The notes: generated by a model not told the origin, from the sequence alone. DNA of 64,000 bases from an uncultured Planctomycetaceae bacterium (GCA_946408825.1 CAMJTU010000005.1:88453-152452), one strand, 5' to 3'; shown: positions 17,872-27,265, numbered from the stretch's first letter. Translations and numbers: made by a program.

Positions 17872-19791
17872 ATGACGCGCCATTTTGAAGATTTCGAGAA
17901 AGACGGAGACTTCAACGCAGGTTACGAGACAGACGCTTACGTCGGCGAGTCCTGTTACGGCGACGAGTATACGTATGAGGACGACGAGCCCGAGTTTGAC
18001 GAGACGTCGGACGTCTTTTCTGACTCGACGGACGACGATTTTTCGTCCTTCGACGATCCGACGGAATGCGACGAGGGTTCGCCTGAAGCGGACTGTCGCG
18101 ACTTCGACGACGGCGGTTCCGACGACGCCTACGACGACCCTATCCGCGTGTATCTCATGCAGATGGGCGACGTTCCGATGTTGACGCGCGACGAAGAACT
18201 TAGAGCGGCTTCCGAGATCGAACGCGCTCGTCGATTGTATCGAGGCGCGGTTCTTAGTCTCGACAGCGTGATTCGCGACTGCGTTAAACTTCTCGAAAAA
18301 GTCCGCGCCGGACGCGCGCGCCTCGATCGCGTGATTGACGTCGCCGTCTCCGACCTTGCTCGGAAGCGACGATTACAAGCGCTTATTCCGCCCGCTATCG
18401 CGACGCTTCGAAAAATTCTCGCCCGTAACCGCGCCGATTTTGCGACGCTCTGTTCCGGCGGCCTTTCCCGTCGAGAACGTTTCGCGTTGCGTCGACAGAC
18501 ACAGCGACGTCGCGCGCGCGCCGCGAGGTTGCTCGACGAGCTTGATCTGCGCGCCCAGTCGATTCAGCCGTTCCTCGACCGTCTAATCCGCCGCCAAGAT
18601 AAGATTAGCGAGGTTCTCAATCGCGCCCGTGAACTTCGCCAAATTCTCTCCGATATGCCTGAGGAGAACGAATCTTCGTCGCTCTCGAAACGCGCGTCGT
18701 CGCGTCGCGACGGTCGTTCCGTTTGGGTTGTCGACGAACCGCTTGAACTCGTTATGACGCCAGAAAAGGTCGAGTTTCACGATCCTCGCCTCGCCGAACG
18801 CCGCAAGCAGCGACGTCTTCGCGAGGAATTCGACGAAGCGCGTCGGTATTTGCGCCGCGAACGCGAACGTTCCAACGAAACGTTAGCGGTTATCTCGACT
18901 AGAATTGCAGACGCCGCGCGGAAACGCGACGCGTTTAAAGCGGCGCGGCGCTCTTTTTCGGCGGGCAACCTTCGTCTCGTAGTGAGCATCGCGAAACGTT
19001 ACCGCAACCGCGGTCTGAGTTTTCTCGACTTGATTCAAGAGGGCAACGCCGGCTTGATGCACGCCGTCGACAAATTCGAATATCGTCGCGGCTATAAATT
19101 CTCGACGTATGCGACGTGGTGGATTCGTCAGTCTATTTCGAAAGCGCTCGCCGATCAGTGCCGCACGATCCGCGTTCCGAACCATCTTTTAGAGACGATT
19201 AAGTCGGTTCGACGCGCTTCGAACGAGCTTTCGCGTAGCGCGCGAAGTTCCCCGACGATTCAAGAGATTGCGGACGCGACGCGTCTTACGACGGCGGAGG
19301 TCCGCTTCGCGATCAGCGCGGGGCGTTCGCCGCTCTCTCTTGATCGACCTCTCGAAGGAAGCGACGAGGCGTTTTTGAGCGATTTCGTCGCCGACACGCG
19401 CGGAAACGACCCGCTCGATCACCTGAACCGCGCCGCGCTTCGCGAACGCCTCGAAGAGGCTCTCAAGGCGCTCTCCTTCCGTGAACGTGAAATTGTCCGG
19501 CTACGCTTCGGACTCGCCGACGGCTACGTTTATACGCTCGAGGAGGTGGGACAGATTTTCGGCATAACGCGCGAGCGTGTCCGCCAAATCGAAGCGAAGG
19601 CAGTCCGCAAACTTCAACATCCGGTTCGTTCGCGCGCTCTGAGCGGTTTTCTCGACGGAGTCGATCGCGTTCCGCGCTACGACCGGAAACCTGTGGCGAC
19701 GCAAAATCCGACGCCGTCGTCCGCCGTCGTCGCGTCTCTTCCCGGAACGTCCGCCGTCGACGCGCTGGGCGCGGCGGCCTTTGCGCGGTAA
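17872..19791 (+). CDS. RNA polymerase sigma70-family sigma factor, RpoD-like
   Basis: A 639-residue sigma factor that directs RNA polymerase to promoters. Region 1.2 is at ~92-118 ([21 protein letters not shown]). Region 2 is at ~360-430: [39 protein letters not shown] read as two halves, then [15 protein letters not shown] for -10 recognition and [13 protein letters not shown]. Region 4 has [15 protein letters not shown] and the helix-turn-helix [20 protein letters not shown] for the -35 box. The first 90 residues are extremely acidic, and a long Arg-rich helical insert lies between regions 1.2 and 2. ATG 17872 follows AGGAGCGGGAAGGTTT; the frame stays open upstream to 17737 but without a better start. 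It may be the primary factor or one of the several RpoD paralogues found in planctomycetes. Confidence 0.87.
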   Translation: MTRHFEDFEKDGDFNAGYETDAYVGESCYGDEYTYEDDEPEFDETSDVFSDSTDDDFSSFDDPTECDEGSPEADCRDFDDGGSDDAYDDPIRVYLMQMGDVPMLTRDEELRAASEIERARRLYRGAVLSLDSVIRDCVKLLEKVRAGRARLDRVIDVAVSDLARKRRLQALIPPAIATLRKILARNRADFATLCSGGLSRRERFALRRQTQRRRARAARLLDELDLRAQSIQPFLDRLIRRQDKISEVLNRARELRQILSDMPEENESSSLSKRASSRRDGRSVWVVDEPLELVMTPEKVEFHDPRLAERRKQRRLREEFDEARRYLRRERERSNETLAVISTRIADAARKRDAFKAARRSFSAGNLRLVVSIAKRYRNRGLSFLDLIQEGNAGLMHAVDKFEYRRGYKFSTYATWWIRQSISKALADQCRTIRVPNHLLETIKSVRRASNELSRSARSSPTIQEIADATRLTTAEVRFAISAGRSPLSLDRPLEGSDEAFLSDFVADTRGNDPLDHLNRAALRERLEEALKALSFREREIVRLRFGLADGYVYTLEEVGQIFGITRERVRQIEAKAVRKLQHPVRSRALSGFLDGVDRVPRYDRKPVATQNPTPSSAVVASLPGTSAVDALGAAAFAR

Positions 19792-19934
19792 ATTCGACGA
19801 CGTCCGCGTTTTTCGATACTACGCCTCGCGGCGGCGCTTCTCTGATAAGGAGAAGGCCGTTCGTCGGGGCGTTCTTTTTTAACGTTTTTCTTTGGTCTTT
19901 TTCGTTCCGTCGTCCACTTTTGACGAACCTGTGG

Positions 19935-19947
19935 TATAATGGCGGAC
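19935..19947 (+). promoter_or_regulatory. Extended -10 promoter of the exbD-kinase unit
   Basis: TGGTATAAT at 19932-19940 is an extended -10 box (TG, one base, TATAAT). A TTGACG at 19920-19925 is only 9 bp upstream and so is not its -35. Start of transcription is expected near 19947. Confidence 0.5.
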
Positions 19948-19994
19948 AGGCCCGGCGTCGTCGGGCGCGCGACACGTACATCTGGAGACGCGTT

Positions 19995-20516
19995 ATGGCT
20001 GGAAGGAAAAGGAATCTTTTTGTCGGAACGAGCGAAACGAAGTTACAGATGACGTCGATGATCGACGTCGTGTTCCTTTTGTTGGCGTTTTTCGTCGTCA
20101 CATACAAGACGCCCGAGATCGAAGGGGATTTCAATATTCGAATGCCAATTGACGCGCAGTCGACGGCGCAGCCAAGTCTCGACGACCTTTCGCCAGTCGC
20201 GATCAAACTTTCGTCCGACGCGCGCGGCGCGCTTGTCGGAATCCGTTTTGGCGAGACCCCGATCGCCGATATGAGAGCGTTGCGAGTCGCGGTATATCGA
20301 TATGTGAACCAGAATTCGACGTCGTTCCAGGACGCGTATAGCGGCGCCGGTCAGCCCGAATTTCGCAACGACCTTGAGGTCGAACTCGACTGCGATTCCC
20401 AGTTGCACTATCGGCATGCGATGGAAGCGATTACCGCGGTGACGGGCTATCTCAATTCGAACGATCAGATCGTTAAGATGGTCGAAAAAGTGAAGTTTGC
20501 GCCCGCTAAAGGCTGA
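19995..20516 (+). CDS. ExbD/TolR-family biopolymer transport protein
   Basis: A 173-residue ExbD/TolR-like protein, the proton-channel partner of ExbB/TolQ that powers outer-membrane transport or envelope motion. The hallmark is near the N-terminus: LQMTSMIDVVFLLLAFFVV, a single membrane helix with the Asp of the proton path. The rest is a periplasmic domain. ATG 19995 is preceded by TCTGGAGACGCGTT; upstream in-frame codons belong to the promoter region. No ExbB/TolQ or TonB gene lies in the window, so its partner is elsewhere. It is followed after 44 bp by the Ser/Thr kinase gene, which may be cotranscribed. Confidence 0.85.
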   Translation: MAGRKRNLFVGTSETKLQMTSMIDVVFLLLAFFVVTYKTPEIEGDFNIRMPIDAQSTAQPSLDDLSPVAIKLSSDARGALVGIRFGETPIADMRALRVAVYRYVNQNSTSFQDAYSGAGQPEFRNDLEVELDCDSQLHYRHAMEAITAVTGYLNSNDQIVKMVEKVKFAPAKG

Positions 20517-20560
20517 ACGCGCTAGGATGGACTTTCAGCGTCTTTTTTTCGGAGCGAAAA

Positions 20561-23320
20561 ATGAGCGTCAAGAAGTTTGGCCCTTTTATCCTCGATCAGA
20601 TGATAGGTCGCGGCGGGATGGGCGCGGTCTACCGCGCGCGAGACGAGAAGACAAATCAGGTCGTCGCGGTCAAAGCGCTCCTTCTTCCGCTAGAGCGTGA
20701 ACGCGAACGCTTTGAGGCGGAAATCTCAACGCTTCGGTTGTTACGTCATGAAAATATCGTCAAGCTCTACGGTTTCGGTCAAGAGGACGGTATTCTCTAT
20801 TACGCGATGGAATATGTCGACGGACCGAGCCTCGCGACGCTTCTGCGCCGAGGTCGGCGTTTCTCTTGGGAAGAGACCGTCTATATCGGGGCGCGAATCT
20901 GCAACGCGCTCAAGCACGCGCATGATCGCGGCGTGATTCATCGCGACATAAAACCCGCGAATATTCTGCTCGTCAACGGCGGCGTCGTTAAAGTTTCCGA
21001 TTACGGTATAGCGCAATATTTTGGAGCGTCGCGACTTACGAACGCTAATCAGGTTGTTGGAACGATTGAGTTTATGGCGCCGGAACAAGCGCAGGCGGGC
21101 GCCGTCGGTCCGAAGACGGACGTCTATTCGCTCGGCGCGCTTATGTACGCGCTTCTGACCGGACGCCCTCCTTACGTGGCGAAAACGTTGCCTGAACTTC
21201 TTCAGAAATTCCGCGAGGGGCTGCCTGAGCCGATTCGAGCCGAACGTCCCGAAACGCCGAAGGCGGTCGAGGACGTCGTCCTGGATCTTCTGCAAATACA
21301 GCCTGAAAAGCGTCCCGGAGACGCGCGGCTCATCGGTCGTCGCCTCGAAGCGCTCCTCTATTCTTCAGAAACATGCCAAGGCGGCAATCCGTTCGTCGGC
21401 AGTCAGTTTACAGGCGGCGCCGCGACGACTTTTCCTTTGTCTGACGGGCGTAATTTATCGTCGACTACTTCTCGAGTCGATCTTGAGAACGATTCGACGA
21501 CGATGCACCAAGATCCGGTCGAAGATTTCCGGCCCGACGACGAGCCTGTCGGCGTGGCGAAGGACTTTCCTTATCGTCCAATCGACGGGGAGGACGCCGG
21601 GGTCGGATTCGATCTCGACTCTCCTTTCGATAAGACGACGGAGCGCGCTACGCTCGAAGTTGAACATGGAAGCAGCCCCGCGCAGCAACGCGACGATTTC
21701 TTCGTCGGCGACGGCAAAGACCCGGAAGGTCTCGGCTTGAGCGACAGCGAGACGTCGACAAGTCTTCTTGCGCCGAGCGGCGCCGCGCGCGCAAACGCCG
21801 GAGCCGACGCGCCGGCTTCAGAGTCTGGCGAACCAAGTTCCGAGGTTGCGGACGACGCTTCGTCGGATCATGGTCAATATGTGATTCAACCGACGCTCGT
21901 AGGAGACGCCGCGTCGTCTAAAGTCGGAGGGACGGCGGTTTCGACTGAATTTGACGTCGCTTATGAGGCGGGCGCCGCGGGCGGCTCGTTTGAACCGAGC
22001 GGCGCGAGGACGGAAACGGCGACCTCCGATCCCTCGCTCGCGCTTCGTTCTCAATCTTCGCCGACGCATGCGGCGCCAGAGATTTCCTCGGCGACGACAG
22101 ACGCGCGTTCTGAATCAGGGGGCGGTTCGAGATTGGGACGCGCCGCGAAACTTCTCAGCGCGGCGGCGACGACGATCGTCGATAAAGCCAGCGGCGGTTT
22201 CGGTTCGTCTCGAAAAATCGTCGAGCCAATCGCGCCTCCCGGCGGTCTTGCGAATCCTCGAAACGTGCCCTTTGATCAACTCGGAGACTCGTCTGACGAA
22301 CTCGGCGCGACGCCCCTCGACAAATTTCGCAAATCGAGCTTTACGCCCGTAGGCGAGGACGAGCTAGGCGAACTACCCGACGTCGAGGACGAGCAGCCGT
22401 CGTCTATCTTTGTAAAATTTCGCGTGTTCTGGATCGCTTTTGTTTTTGTCGCGTTCGCGGCGCTGGGCGTCGCCGCGTTTCGCGCGCCTTCGGCAGATCG
22501 ACTCTATTCGAAAATCGATCGGACGTTCAGCCGCAGCACGGCGAAGAGGTTTGACGCGACTCTCAGACGTTCTGAAAGGGATATGAAACGCTTTGTCGAT
22601 CTCTATCCGAACGATCCCCGTGCTGAAAAGGTCAATTTTTTCCTTTGTGAAATTCAGATTGACGAACTTGACCAGCGACTCGAACGGCAAGTCGTCAACA
22701 CCGGTCGCGACGCGCCGCTTCAACCGATCATGAGGGCTTATCTTGACGCTCGTCGCGCCGCGCTTGTCGATTGGGAGGACGGTTCCAAAAAACTCGCCGC
22801 GTTCATCGAACTTTTTGGTTCTGACGCGATTCTTACAGAAATCGGCGCGGCAGAGGCCGACGCGCCGATAAAAGCCGAGGGGAACGCCTCGTCGCTGCGT
22901 AGTCTTGTCGTTCAGAATCGCTGGAAGCTCTGGAAGGGCGAATCCGCGCCCGTCATGTCGCTGCCCGATCAGCTTGTCGTGATTGCGAAACGCCGACTTG
23001 CGGCTCTTGACGCGGAAATGAAAACGACGCGTCGCGCCGATCTTGCGCTCCTTAACGACCGACTCATTACCGCCGAATCGCTCGAACACGAGAATCCGGA
23101 GCGCGCCGCCGCGATTCGCCGCGCCGCCGAAGTTCTTTACGGCGATAGCGAATGGGCGCGGAGCGCTTTCGCCAATTCCGGCGCCTCTGAAGCCGAGACG
23201 TCGGCCTCCGCAAATGCTCAAACCGACGAATCGAACCCTGATAATCCAGTTCTTGAAGATCCGAACGAAGAGTCCCGTTCTGACCAAAACGATCCGGTAA
23301 TTCAGGACGACGCGCCATAG
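20561..23320 (+). CDS. Membrane Ser/Thr protein kinase, PknB-like
   Basis: A 919-residue Hanks-type kinase. The catalytic domain is at residues ~7-265: GRGGMGAVY (ATP loop), VVAVKAL (Lys), VIHRDIKPANILL (catalytic loop), VSDYGIA in place of the usual DFG, GTIEFMAPEQ, and DVYSLGALMYALLTGRPPY. A ~350-residue linker rich in acidic, Ser and Ala residues follows. One membrane helix near 617-637 (FWIAFVFVAFAALGVAAF) puts the last ~280 residues outside the cytoplasm. That part is helical and has repeated ERD/ERE-like segments but no recognised sensor domain. The ATG follows GGAGCGAAAA. Planctomycetes have many such kinases; targets are unknown. Confidence 0.9.
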   Translation: MSVKKFGPFILDQMIGRGGMGAVYRARDEKTNQVVAVKALLLPLERERERFEAEISTLRLLRHENIVKLYGFGQEDGILYYAMEYVDGPSLATLLRRGRRFSWEETVYIGARICNALKHAHDRGVIHRDIKPANILLVNGGVVKVSDYGIAQYFGASRLTNANQVVGTIEFMAPEQAQAGAVGPKTDVYSLGALMYALLTGRPPYVAKTLPELLQKFREGLPEPIRAERPETPKAVEDVVLDLLQIQPEKRPGDARLIGRRLEALLYSSETCQGGNPFVGSQFTGGAATTFPLSDGRNLSSTTSRVDLENDSTTMHQDPVEDFRPDDEPVGVAKDFPYRPIDGEDAGVGFDLDSPFDKTTERATLEVEHGSSPAQQRDDFFVGDGKDPEGLGLSDSETSTSLLAPSGAARANAGADAPASESGEPSSEVADDASSDHGQYVIQPTLVGDAASSKVGGTAVSTEFDVAYEAGAAGGSFEPSGARTETATSDPSLALRSQSSPTHAAPEISSATTDARSESGGGSRLGRAAKLLSAAATTIVDKASGGFGSSRKIVEPIAPPGGLANPRNVPFDQLGDSSDELGATPLDKFRKSSFTPVGEDELGELPDVEDEQPSSIFVKFRVFWIAFVFVAFAALGVAAFRAPSADRLYSKIDRTFSRSTAKRFDATLRRSERDMKRFVDLYPNDPRAEKVNFFLCEIQIDELDQRLERQVVNTGRDAPLQPIMRAYLDARRAALVDWEDGSKKLAAFIELFGSDAILTEIGAAEADAPIKAEGNASSLRSLVVQNRWKLWKGESAPVMSLPDQLVVIAKRRLAALDAEMKTTRRADLALLNDRLITAESLEHENPERAAAIRRAAEVLYGDSEWARSAFANSGASEAETSASANAQTDESNPDNPVLEDPNEESRSDQNDPVIQDDAP

Positions 23321-23427
23321 ATCCTCGTTCTCGTCCGCTTGGTCCGGCGATCGACTTTTGAGAACTATTTGTCGCTAAGACGACGACAGGGACGGACGTT
23401 TCCTCGATTTTGAATCAGGGTGACGAA

Positions 23428-24054
23428 TTGACGCCAAAAGAGATCGATCCGCATGACGCCGGCAGAGCCGTCGCTTATTCGCTTTGGTCGAGCGCGCCAA
23501 ATCCGACGATAACGTTTTTTAAGACGTTGGACGTCACGAATTTGGCGAAGGTCTGCAGAAAGAGGCGGCTGAAATTCAACATGGCGACGGTCTACTGCAT
23601 AGGGAAGGCCGCCTCAGGCGTCAGAGAATTCTACACTCTTCCCGTCGGCGACAAACTGATTCAATATGATTCCATTGCGGTAAGCGTCGTCGTCAAGAAC
23701 CGAGCCGGCGATATAAACTCCTGCGATATCCGATTTTCTGAGAATCTGGACGATTTCAACCGAGATTATATTTCGTCAGTCGCGTGGGTTGCGGATAATT
23801 GCGCTGATCGCGATTTGTCAGCCGATTGCATGGTTATCGGTTCTTCAGCCGTTCTCGATACGGAATTAGACGGCGTGATTGGCATGTATAGCGGCGTTTT
23901 CAATAATCCGTTTCTCTTTTGGGGCAAGTACAGAAGAAGGATGTTTCATTTTTATTTGCCCATATCCTTCCAGTTCCATCATGTCCAAATGGACGGCGCT
24001 CACGCGGGAAGATTTCTCGCGTGTTTACAGGACGAGATTCGTCGTCTGAAATAG
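23428..24054 (+). CDS. Chloramphenicol acetyltransferase-like protein
   Basis: A CAT-family protein of about 208 residues (usual length ~215). The signature is at the C-terminal end: FQFHHVQMDGAHAGRF, matching the HHxxxDG site whose second His is the catalytic base in acetyl-CoA-dependent O-acetylation. The N-terminal half has ITFFKTLDVTNL and FNMATVYCIGKA, typical of the fold. I prefer TTG 23428, which follows AGGGTGA; TTG 23410 is an alternative in the same frame. Codon use and lower GC resemble the GyrI-like gene behind it more than the neighbours, which suggests acquisition. Many CAT-like proteins do not give chloramphenicol resistance, so the substrate is open. Confidence 0.75.
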   Translation: MTPKEIDPHDAGRAVAYSLWSSAPNPTITFFKTLDVTNLAKVCRKRRLKFNMATVYCIGKAASGVREFYTLPVGDKLIQYDSIAVSVVVKNRAGDINSCDIRFSENLDDFNRDYISSVAWVADNCADRDLSADCMVIGSSAVLDTELDGVIGMYSGVFNNPFLFWGKYRRRMFHFYLPISFQFHHVQMDGAHAGRFLACLQDEIRRLK

Positions 24055-24079
24055 TGTTTTTGTTTACAAAGGGGAAACT

Positions 24080-24712
24080 GTGGTCTTCGATTTTAAAAAG
24101 GCGTATAAAGAGTTTTATATGCCAAAGAACAAGCCGGAAATAACAACGATCCCAAAGGCGAATTTCATCGCGGTAAGAGGAACCGGCGATCCGAACGAGG
24201 AAGGCGGCGCGTATAAACGGGCGATTGGCGTTTTATATGCCGTCGCCTACACGTTGAAAATGAGCTATAAAACGGACTACAGAATCAAAGGGTTCTACGA
24301 ATATGTCGTGCCGCCGCTGGAAGGTTTTTGGAGCAGAGGGAGCGCGACCGACGTCGACCCATTGGACAAGTCGTCTTTCCGTTGGATTTCGGTCATTCGC
24401 TTGCCTGATTTTGTGACCGAGGAGAATTTAGACTGGGCGAAAGAAACGGCGAGTGAAAAGAAAAAAACGGACTGCTCGTCGACGGAGTTTCTGACAATAA
24501 ACGAAGGCCTATGCGTTCAGATTATGCATACCGGTCCTTTCGACGACGAACCCGCGTCGATCGCTTTAATGGACGCTTATATTGAGCAACACGGTTATGC
24601 GACGGATTTTAGCGAAACGCGGTTGCATCATGAAATCTATTTGTCCGACGTTAGAAAGGTCGCGCCTGAAAAATGGAGGACCGTTATTCGGCAACCGATT
24701 AGGCGGGCGTGA
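24080..24712 (+). CDS. GyrI-like small-molecule-binding domain protein
   Basis: A 210-residue protein of the GyrI-like family. Family traits are the opening KKAYKEFYMPKNKPEITTIP, AVRGTGDPNE near residue 35, a central FYEYVVPPLEGFWSR, WISVIRLPDFVTEENL, and the closing pattern LCVQIMHTGPFDDEPASI then HEIYLSDVRKVAPEKWRT. Relatives bind hydrophobic compounds, and some hydrolyse them. It starts with GTG 24080, eight bases after AAGGGGA, 25 bp behind the CAT-like gene, so the pair is probably one transcript with a drug- or metabolite-handling role. The GC content is lower than in the flanks. The terminator at 24772 follows. Confidence 0.8.
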   Translation: MVFDFKKAYKEFYMPKNKPEITTIPKANFIAVRGTGDPNEEGGAYKRAIGVLYAVAYTLKMSYKTDYRIKGFYEYVVPPLEGFWSRGSATDVDPLDKSSFRWISVIRLPDFVTEENLDWAKETASEKKKTDCSSTEFLTINEGLCVQIMHTGPFDDEPASIALMDAYIEQHGYATDFSETRLHHEIYLSDVRKVAPEKWRTVIRQPIRRA

Positions 24713-24771
24713 ATCGGCTTAGGGTTCGCTGGATCCAAGAGAAAATTTCAAAACAAAAGTCGACAAAATAG

Positions 24772-24803
24772 AAAAGGGCATGATCCGAAGACCATGCCCT
24801 TTT
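24772..24803. terminator. Bidirectional terminator between gyrI-like and rpsG
   Basis: A perfect 11-bp stem (AAAAGGGCATG at 24772-24782, CATGCCCTTTT at 24793-24803) with a 10-nt loop. Runs of A and T at the stem ends suit both converging genes. Confidence 0.8.
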
Positions 24804-24901
24804 AATTCGCTTGCCGGCACGCTCCGCGCGTCCCGATCTAACCGGGAAAAAGACGCGACGGCGCGTCGCTATGAACCGTCCGCACAGGGACGGCGCGCGA
24901 A

Positions 24902-25372
24902 CTACTTCGCGAAGTGCGCGAACGCCTTGTTGGCTTCCGCCATACGGTGGACGTTTTCACGTTTCGTATAGGCGACGCCCTGTTTATTGTAAGCGTCGAA
25001 GAGCTCGGAGGCGAGTTTCTGAGCGGTCGGCTGACCTTTCTTATCGCGAACGGCGCCGAGAATCCAGCGGATGCAGAGCGACTGGGCGCGGTTCGGACGA
25101 ACCGACATAGGAACCTGGTAAGAGGCGCCGCCGACGCGCTTCGAACGAACCTCAATACTCGGCTTGACGTTCTCAAGCGCGGTCGAGAAAGCGTCGATAG
25201 GAGCGACTCCCTCGATTTTCTTGCCGAGAATTTCAAGAGCTTCGTAGAAAATCTTACGGGCGGCGTTCTTTTTGCCGTCCCACATGAGGCAGTTGATAAA
25301 CTTGCTCGCGAGGAGTGAATCGTAGACGGGATCGCCCTTCAACTGTTTTTTACTGGCGGTAATTCGACCCAT
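24902..25372 (-). CDS. rpsG: 30S ribosomal protein S7
   Basis: A 156-residue S7, the standard length, which nucleates assembly of the 16S rRNA 3' domain and contacts the E-site tRNA. Recognised segments are [22 protein letters not shown] at residues ~15-36, [29 protein letters not shown] at ~73-93, and [17 protein letters not shown] at the C-terminus. It lies 266 bp downstream of rpsL; in most bacteria this gap is short and fusA follows rpsG. Here a terminator region and a converging gene follow instead. The long gap has an inverted repeat that might be a leader or control element. Confidence 0.97.
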   Translation of the reverse strand: MGRITASKKQLKGDPVYDSLLASKFINCLMWDGKKNAARKIFYEALEILGKKIEGVAPIDAFSTALENVKPSIEVRSKRVGGASYQVPMSVRPNRAQSLCIRWILGAVRDKKGQPTAQKLASELFDAYNKQGVAYTKRENVHRMAEANKAFAHFAK

Positions 25373-25525
25373 TGTATCGTTAATCTTTCTTTTTCTAAAC
25401 TGGAAGTCCTTACGGAAGGGGTCGCAACGAGAGAGTTAGAGAGCCGCGTCCGAATACGCGAAAAACGCGTTAAGACGCCGACGTTACTCCGTCTCCACTG
25501 GCATAACGCCGAGGGACGTTGCTGA

Positions 25526-25550
25526 CGAACGAACTTTAAAGTTCCGTTCG
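25526..25550 (-). repeat. Inverted repeat between rpsL and rpsG
   Basis: CGAACG-AACTTT (25526-25537) faces AAAGTTCCGTTCG (25538-25550), a near-perfect palindrome with one bulged base, in the 266-bp spacer. It is not followed by a U-run on the minus strand, so it is not a standard terminator. A regulatory hairpin is possible, since S7 controls its own operon through this spacer in E. coli. Confidence 0.45.
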
Positions 25551-25638
25551 CCGGACTTCACGTGTGAATCAAATTTTCAAAAATCGTACGGACGTCGCTA
25601 GAGCGCGCCGACTAAACAACGTCGACGCGACCCTGCGA

Positions 25639-26028
25639 TCAACGCTTCTTGGTAAGGACGGCGTTCTTCTTGGCGCCATAACGGCTACGCGCCTGCTTAC
25701 GCCCTTCGACGCCGGTCGCGTCGAGCGTGCCGCGGATAACCTGATAACGGACGCCCGGCAGGTCGCGAACACGACCGCCGCGGATCAGGACGATCGAGTG
25801 TTCCTGAAGCTTATGACCTTCGCCAGGAATGTAAACGGTGACTTCCTTGTTGTTCGAAAGACGAACACGCGTGATGCGGCGAAGCGCGGAATTCGGCTTC
25901 TTCGGCTGCATGGTACGAACAAGGAGGCAGACGCCGCGCTTCTGGGAGCAACCTTCCAGAACCGGGGTCTTGGTAGAACTGTGCTGCTGTTTGCGATTCT
26001 TTCGCACTAACTGATTGATTGTCGGCAT
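25639..26028 (-). CDS. rpsL: 30S ribosomal protein S12, Arg at position 88
   Basis: A 129-residue S12, which sits at the decoding centre and sets translational accuracy. Segments seen are [13 protein letters not shown] at the start, [46 protein letters not shown] and SRYGAKK. The universal PKKPNSA site keeps both lysines (residue 43 region). The second accuracy site is normally RVKDLPG; here it is RVRDLPG, with codon CGC at 25767-25765 for residue 88 counting Met. In other bacteria Lys88 to Arg gives streptomycin resistance. The segment before PKKP (LLVRTMQ) also departs from the usual TRVYTTT. A good minus-strand promoter lies at 26231-26258. Confidence 0.97.
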   Translation of the reverse strand: MPTINQLVRKNRKQQHSSTKTPVLEGCSQKRGVCLLVRTMQPKKPNSALRRITRVRLSNNKEVTVYIPGEGHKLQEHSIVLIRGGRVRDLPGVRYQVIRGTLDATGVEGRKQARSRYGAKKNAVLTKKR

Positions 26029-26230
26029 ATTACTCTCTTGTTTGATTCAGACTGACGTCTCTCTAACGTCGGCAAAGTCGGAACGCGCGTTTGCGTCTCG
26101 CCCGCTCTCGTTTTTCGGGGTCGACGACCACGACGTTCCCATCGTTTAAAACAAATCTCAAAGCGCCTTGACACGCCGCGTAAAACGGCGCCGCGACCCC
26201 AAGATTCAATAGAATTCTATTAACTTCGTA

Positions 26231-26258
26231 ATCATAACAGCTTGGAATAATCCGTCAA
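26231..26258 (-). promoter_or_regulatory. Sigma70 promoter of rpsL
   Basis: On the minus strand TTGACG (26258-26253), 16-bp spacer, TATGAT (26236-26231), about 200 bp before the rpsL ATG. The rest of the leader has no clear structure beyond a 5-bp hairpin at 26174-26190. Confidence 0.6.
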
Positions 26259-26323
26259 GGACGCGCAATGAAAAAATATCCTTTTCAGATAAGAGCGCTC
26301 TCCTGAGAGGACGTCGAGGCTCG

Positions 26324-27265
26324 TTACAATCCTTTAAAAGTTCGCGCGACGTCGTAAATCCCTTTGACCGTATCGGGATCTGCGTTTGCGCCTATCGTCG
26401 CGATGAAACCTCCCGTAAGCGATCCGAGGCATTCGTAAACGCGTTGAATATCCTTCGCGGATTCTTCCGGCTTTTGCGGATCGTAAAGTTCGTCGAGCCG
26501 CGTGGCGAAAGAGACCCGACCGTGGAGAGAGCGCCCGAACTGCGCGACCTCCATCTGACCGGGATGTTCTACGCGGATGACGTTGACGCCGAGCTCATAA
26601 AGGTCATGGAAGAAATCGACGTCTTCCATGGCGAGCGTGAACCACACGTCTAACCCTTGGTCGCGGGCAAGCCCGATCTGTTTCGCATATAGGTCGCGTA
26701 AAACACATCGCCATAACGACAAGGTCATACGCGAATTGCTCGAGACACGCCAGTTGTCGGTGAACTCTATTCCGTGGAACCCCATGCGCGCGATCATCTC
26801 GAACATACTCGTTTCAAAATCCATAATAATCATCATGAATTCGAGGAAACGATCCGTGTCGCGAAGGTAATCTTCGTCGCAGAGGATATGTCCACGAAGC
26901 GCGGAATAGACCGCGTACCCGCTGAGCCCAAGCCTCGCAAGACGGTAACGATCGCCGCAAACGCGCCGAGCCATGTCCATTTTGGCAAACCGACGCTTAA
27001 AGTCGAGAGGAGGCGTGTGATACGCGTCGACTTGACGCCAATCGGGCAACACCGGTTCTTTAGGAACGGCCCATCCCCCCGCAAGTCTTCTAAGACGGCG
27101 GAAGCCCCATTCGCTAAGTTTGGGGTCGTTGGGATCGGAAAGAGATAGATCATATGTAAGAACGTCGCTTCGCGTGATGTCAGGTCCAAGAACCCAAACA
27201 GGCGCGCGACTGGGATTTTTAAACTTAATCGCTTGATCGACGATCGCTTTTCTAGAGAGCGGCAT
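26324..27265 (-). CDS. Uroporphyrinogen decarboxylase-superfamily protein
   Basis: A 313-residue protein of the URO-D/methyltransferase superfamily, a TIM-barrel family that includes haem-pathway HemE and corrinoid methyltransferases such as MtaA. Seen are MPLSRKAIVDQAIKFKNPSRAPVW read as a start typical of the non-HemE branch, FLEFMMIIMDFETSMFEMIARMGFHGIEFTDNW in the barrel, a DVWFTLAMEDVDFFHDLYELGVNVI segment and HPGQMEV. The HemE arginine motif near the N-terminus is missing, so it is unlikely to be HemE. The start is ATG 27265 with GGAGG 5 nt upstream. No corrinoid protein gene is beside it; the substrate is unknown. Confidence 0.7.
   Translation of the reverse strand: MPLSRKAIVDQAIKFKNPSRAPVWVLGPDITRSDVLTYDLSLSDPNDPKLSEWGFRRLRRLAGGWAVPKEPVLPDWRQVDAYHTPPLDFKRRFAKMDMARRVCGDRYRLARLGLSGYAVYSALRGHILCDEDYLRDTDRFLEFMMIIMDFETSMFEMIARMGFHGIEFTDNWRVSSNSRMTLSLWRCVLRDLYAKQIGLARDQGLDVWFTLAMEDVDFFHDLYELGVNVIRVEHPGQMEVAQFGRSLHGRVSFATRLDELYDPQKPEESAKDIQRVYECLGSLTGGFIATIGANADPDTVKGIYDVARTFKGL

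Noticed and set aside
19920..19940. TTGACG before TATAAT as a full promoter
   Set aside because: Only 9 bp between them; spacing should be 16-18. The extended -10 is kept without this -35.
26324..27265. HemE uroporphyrinogen decarboxylase
   Set aside because: The URO-D fold fits, but the N-terminal Arg-rich active-site motif of HemE is not seen.
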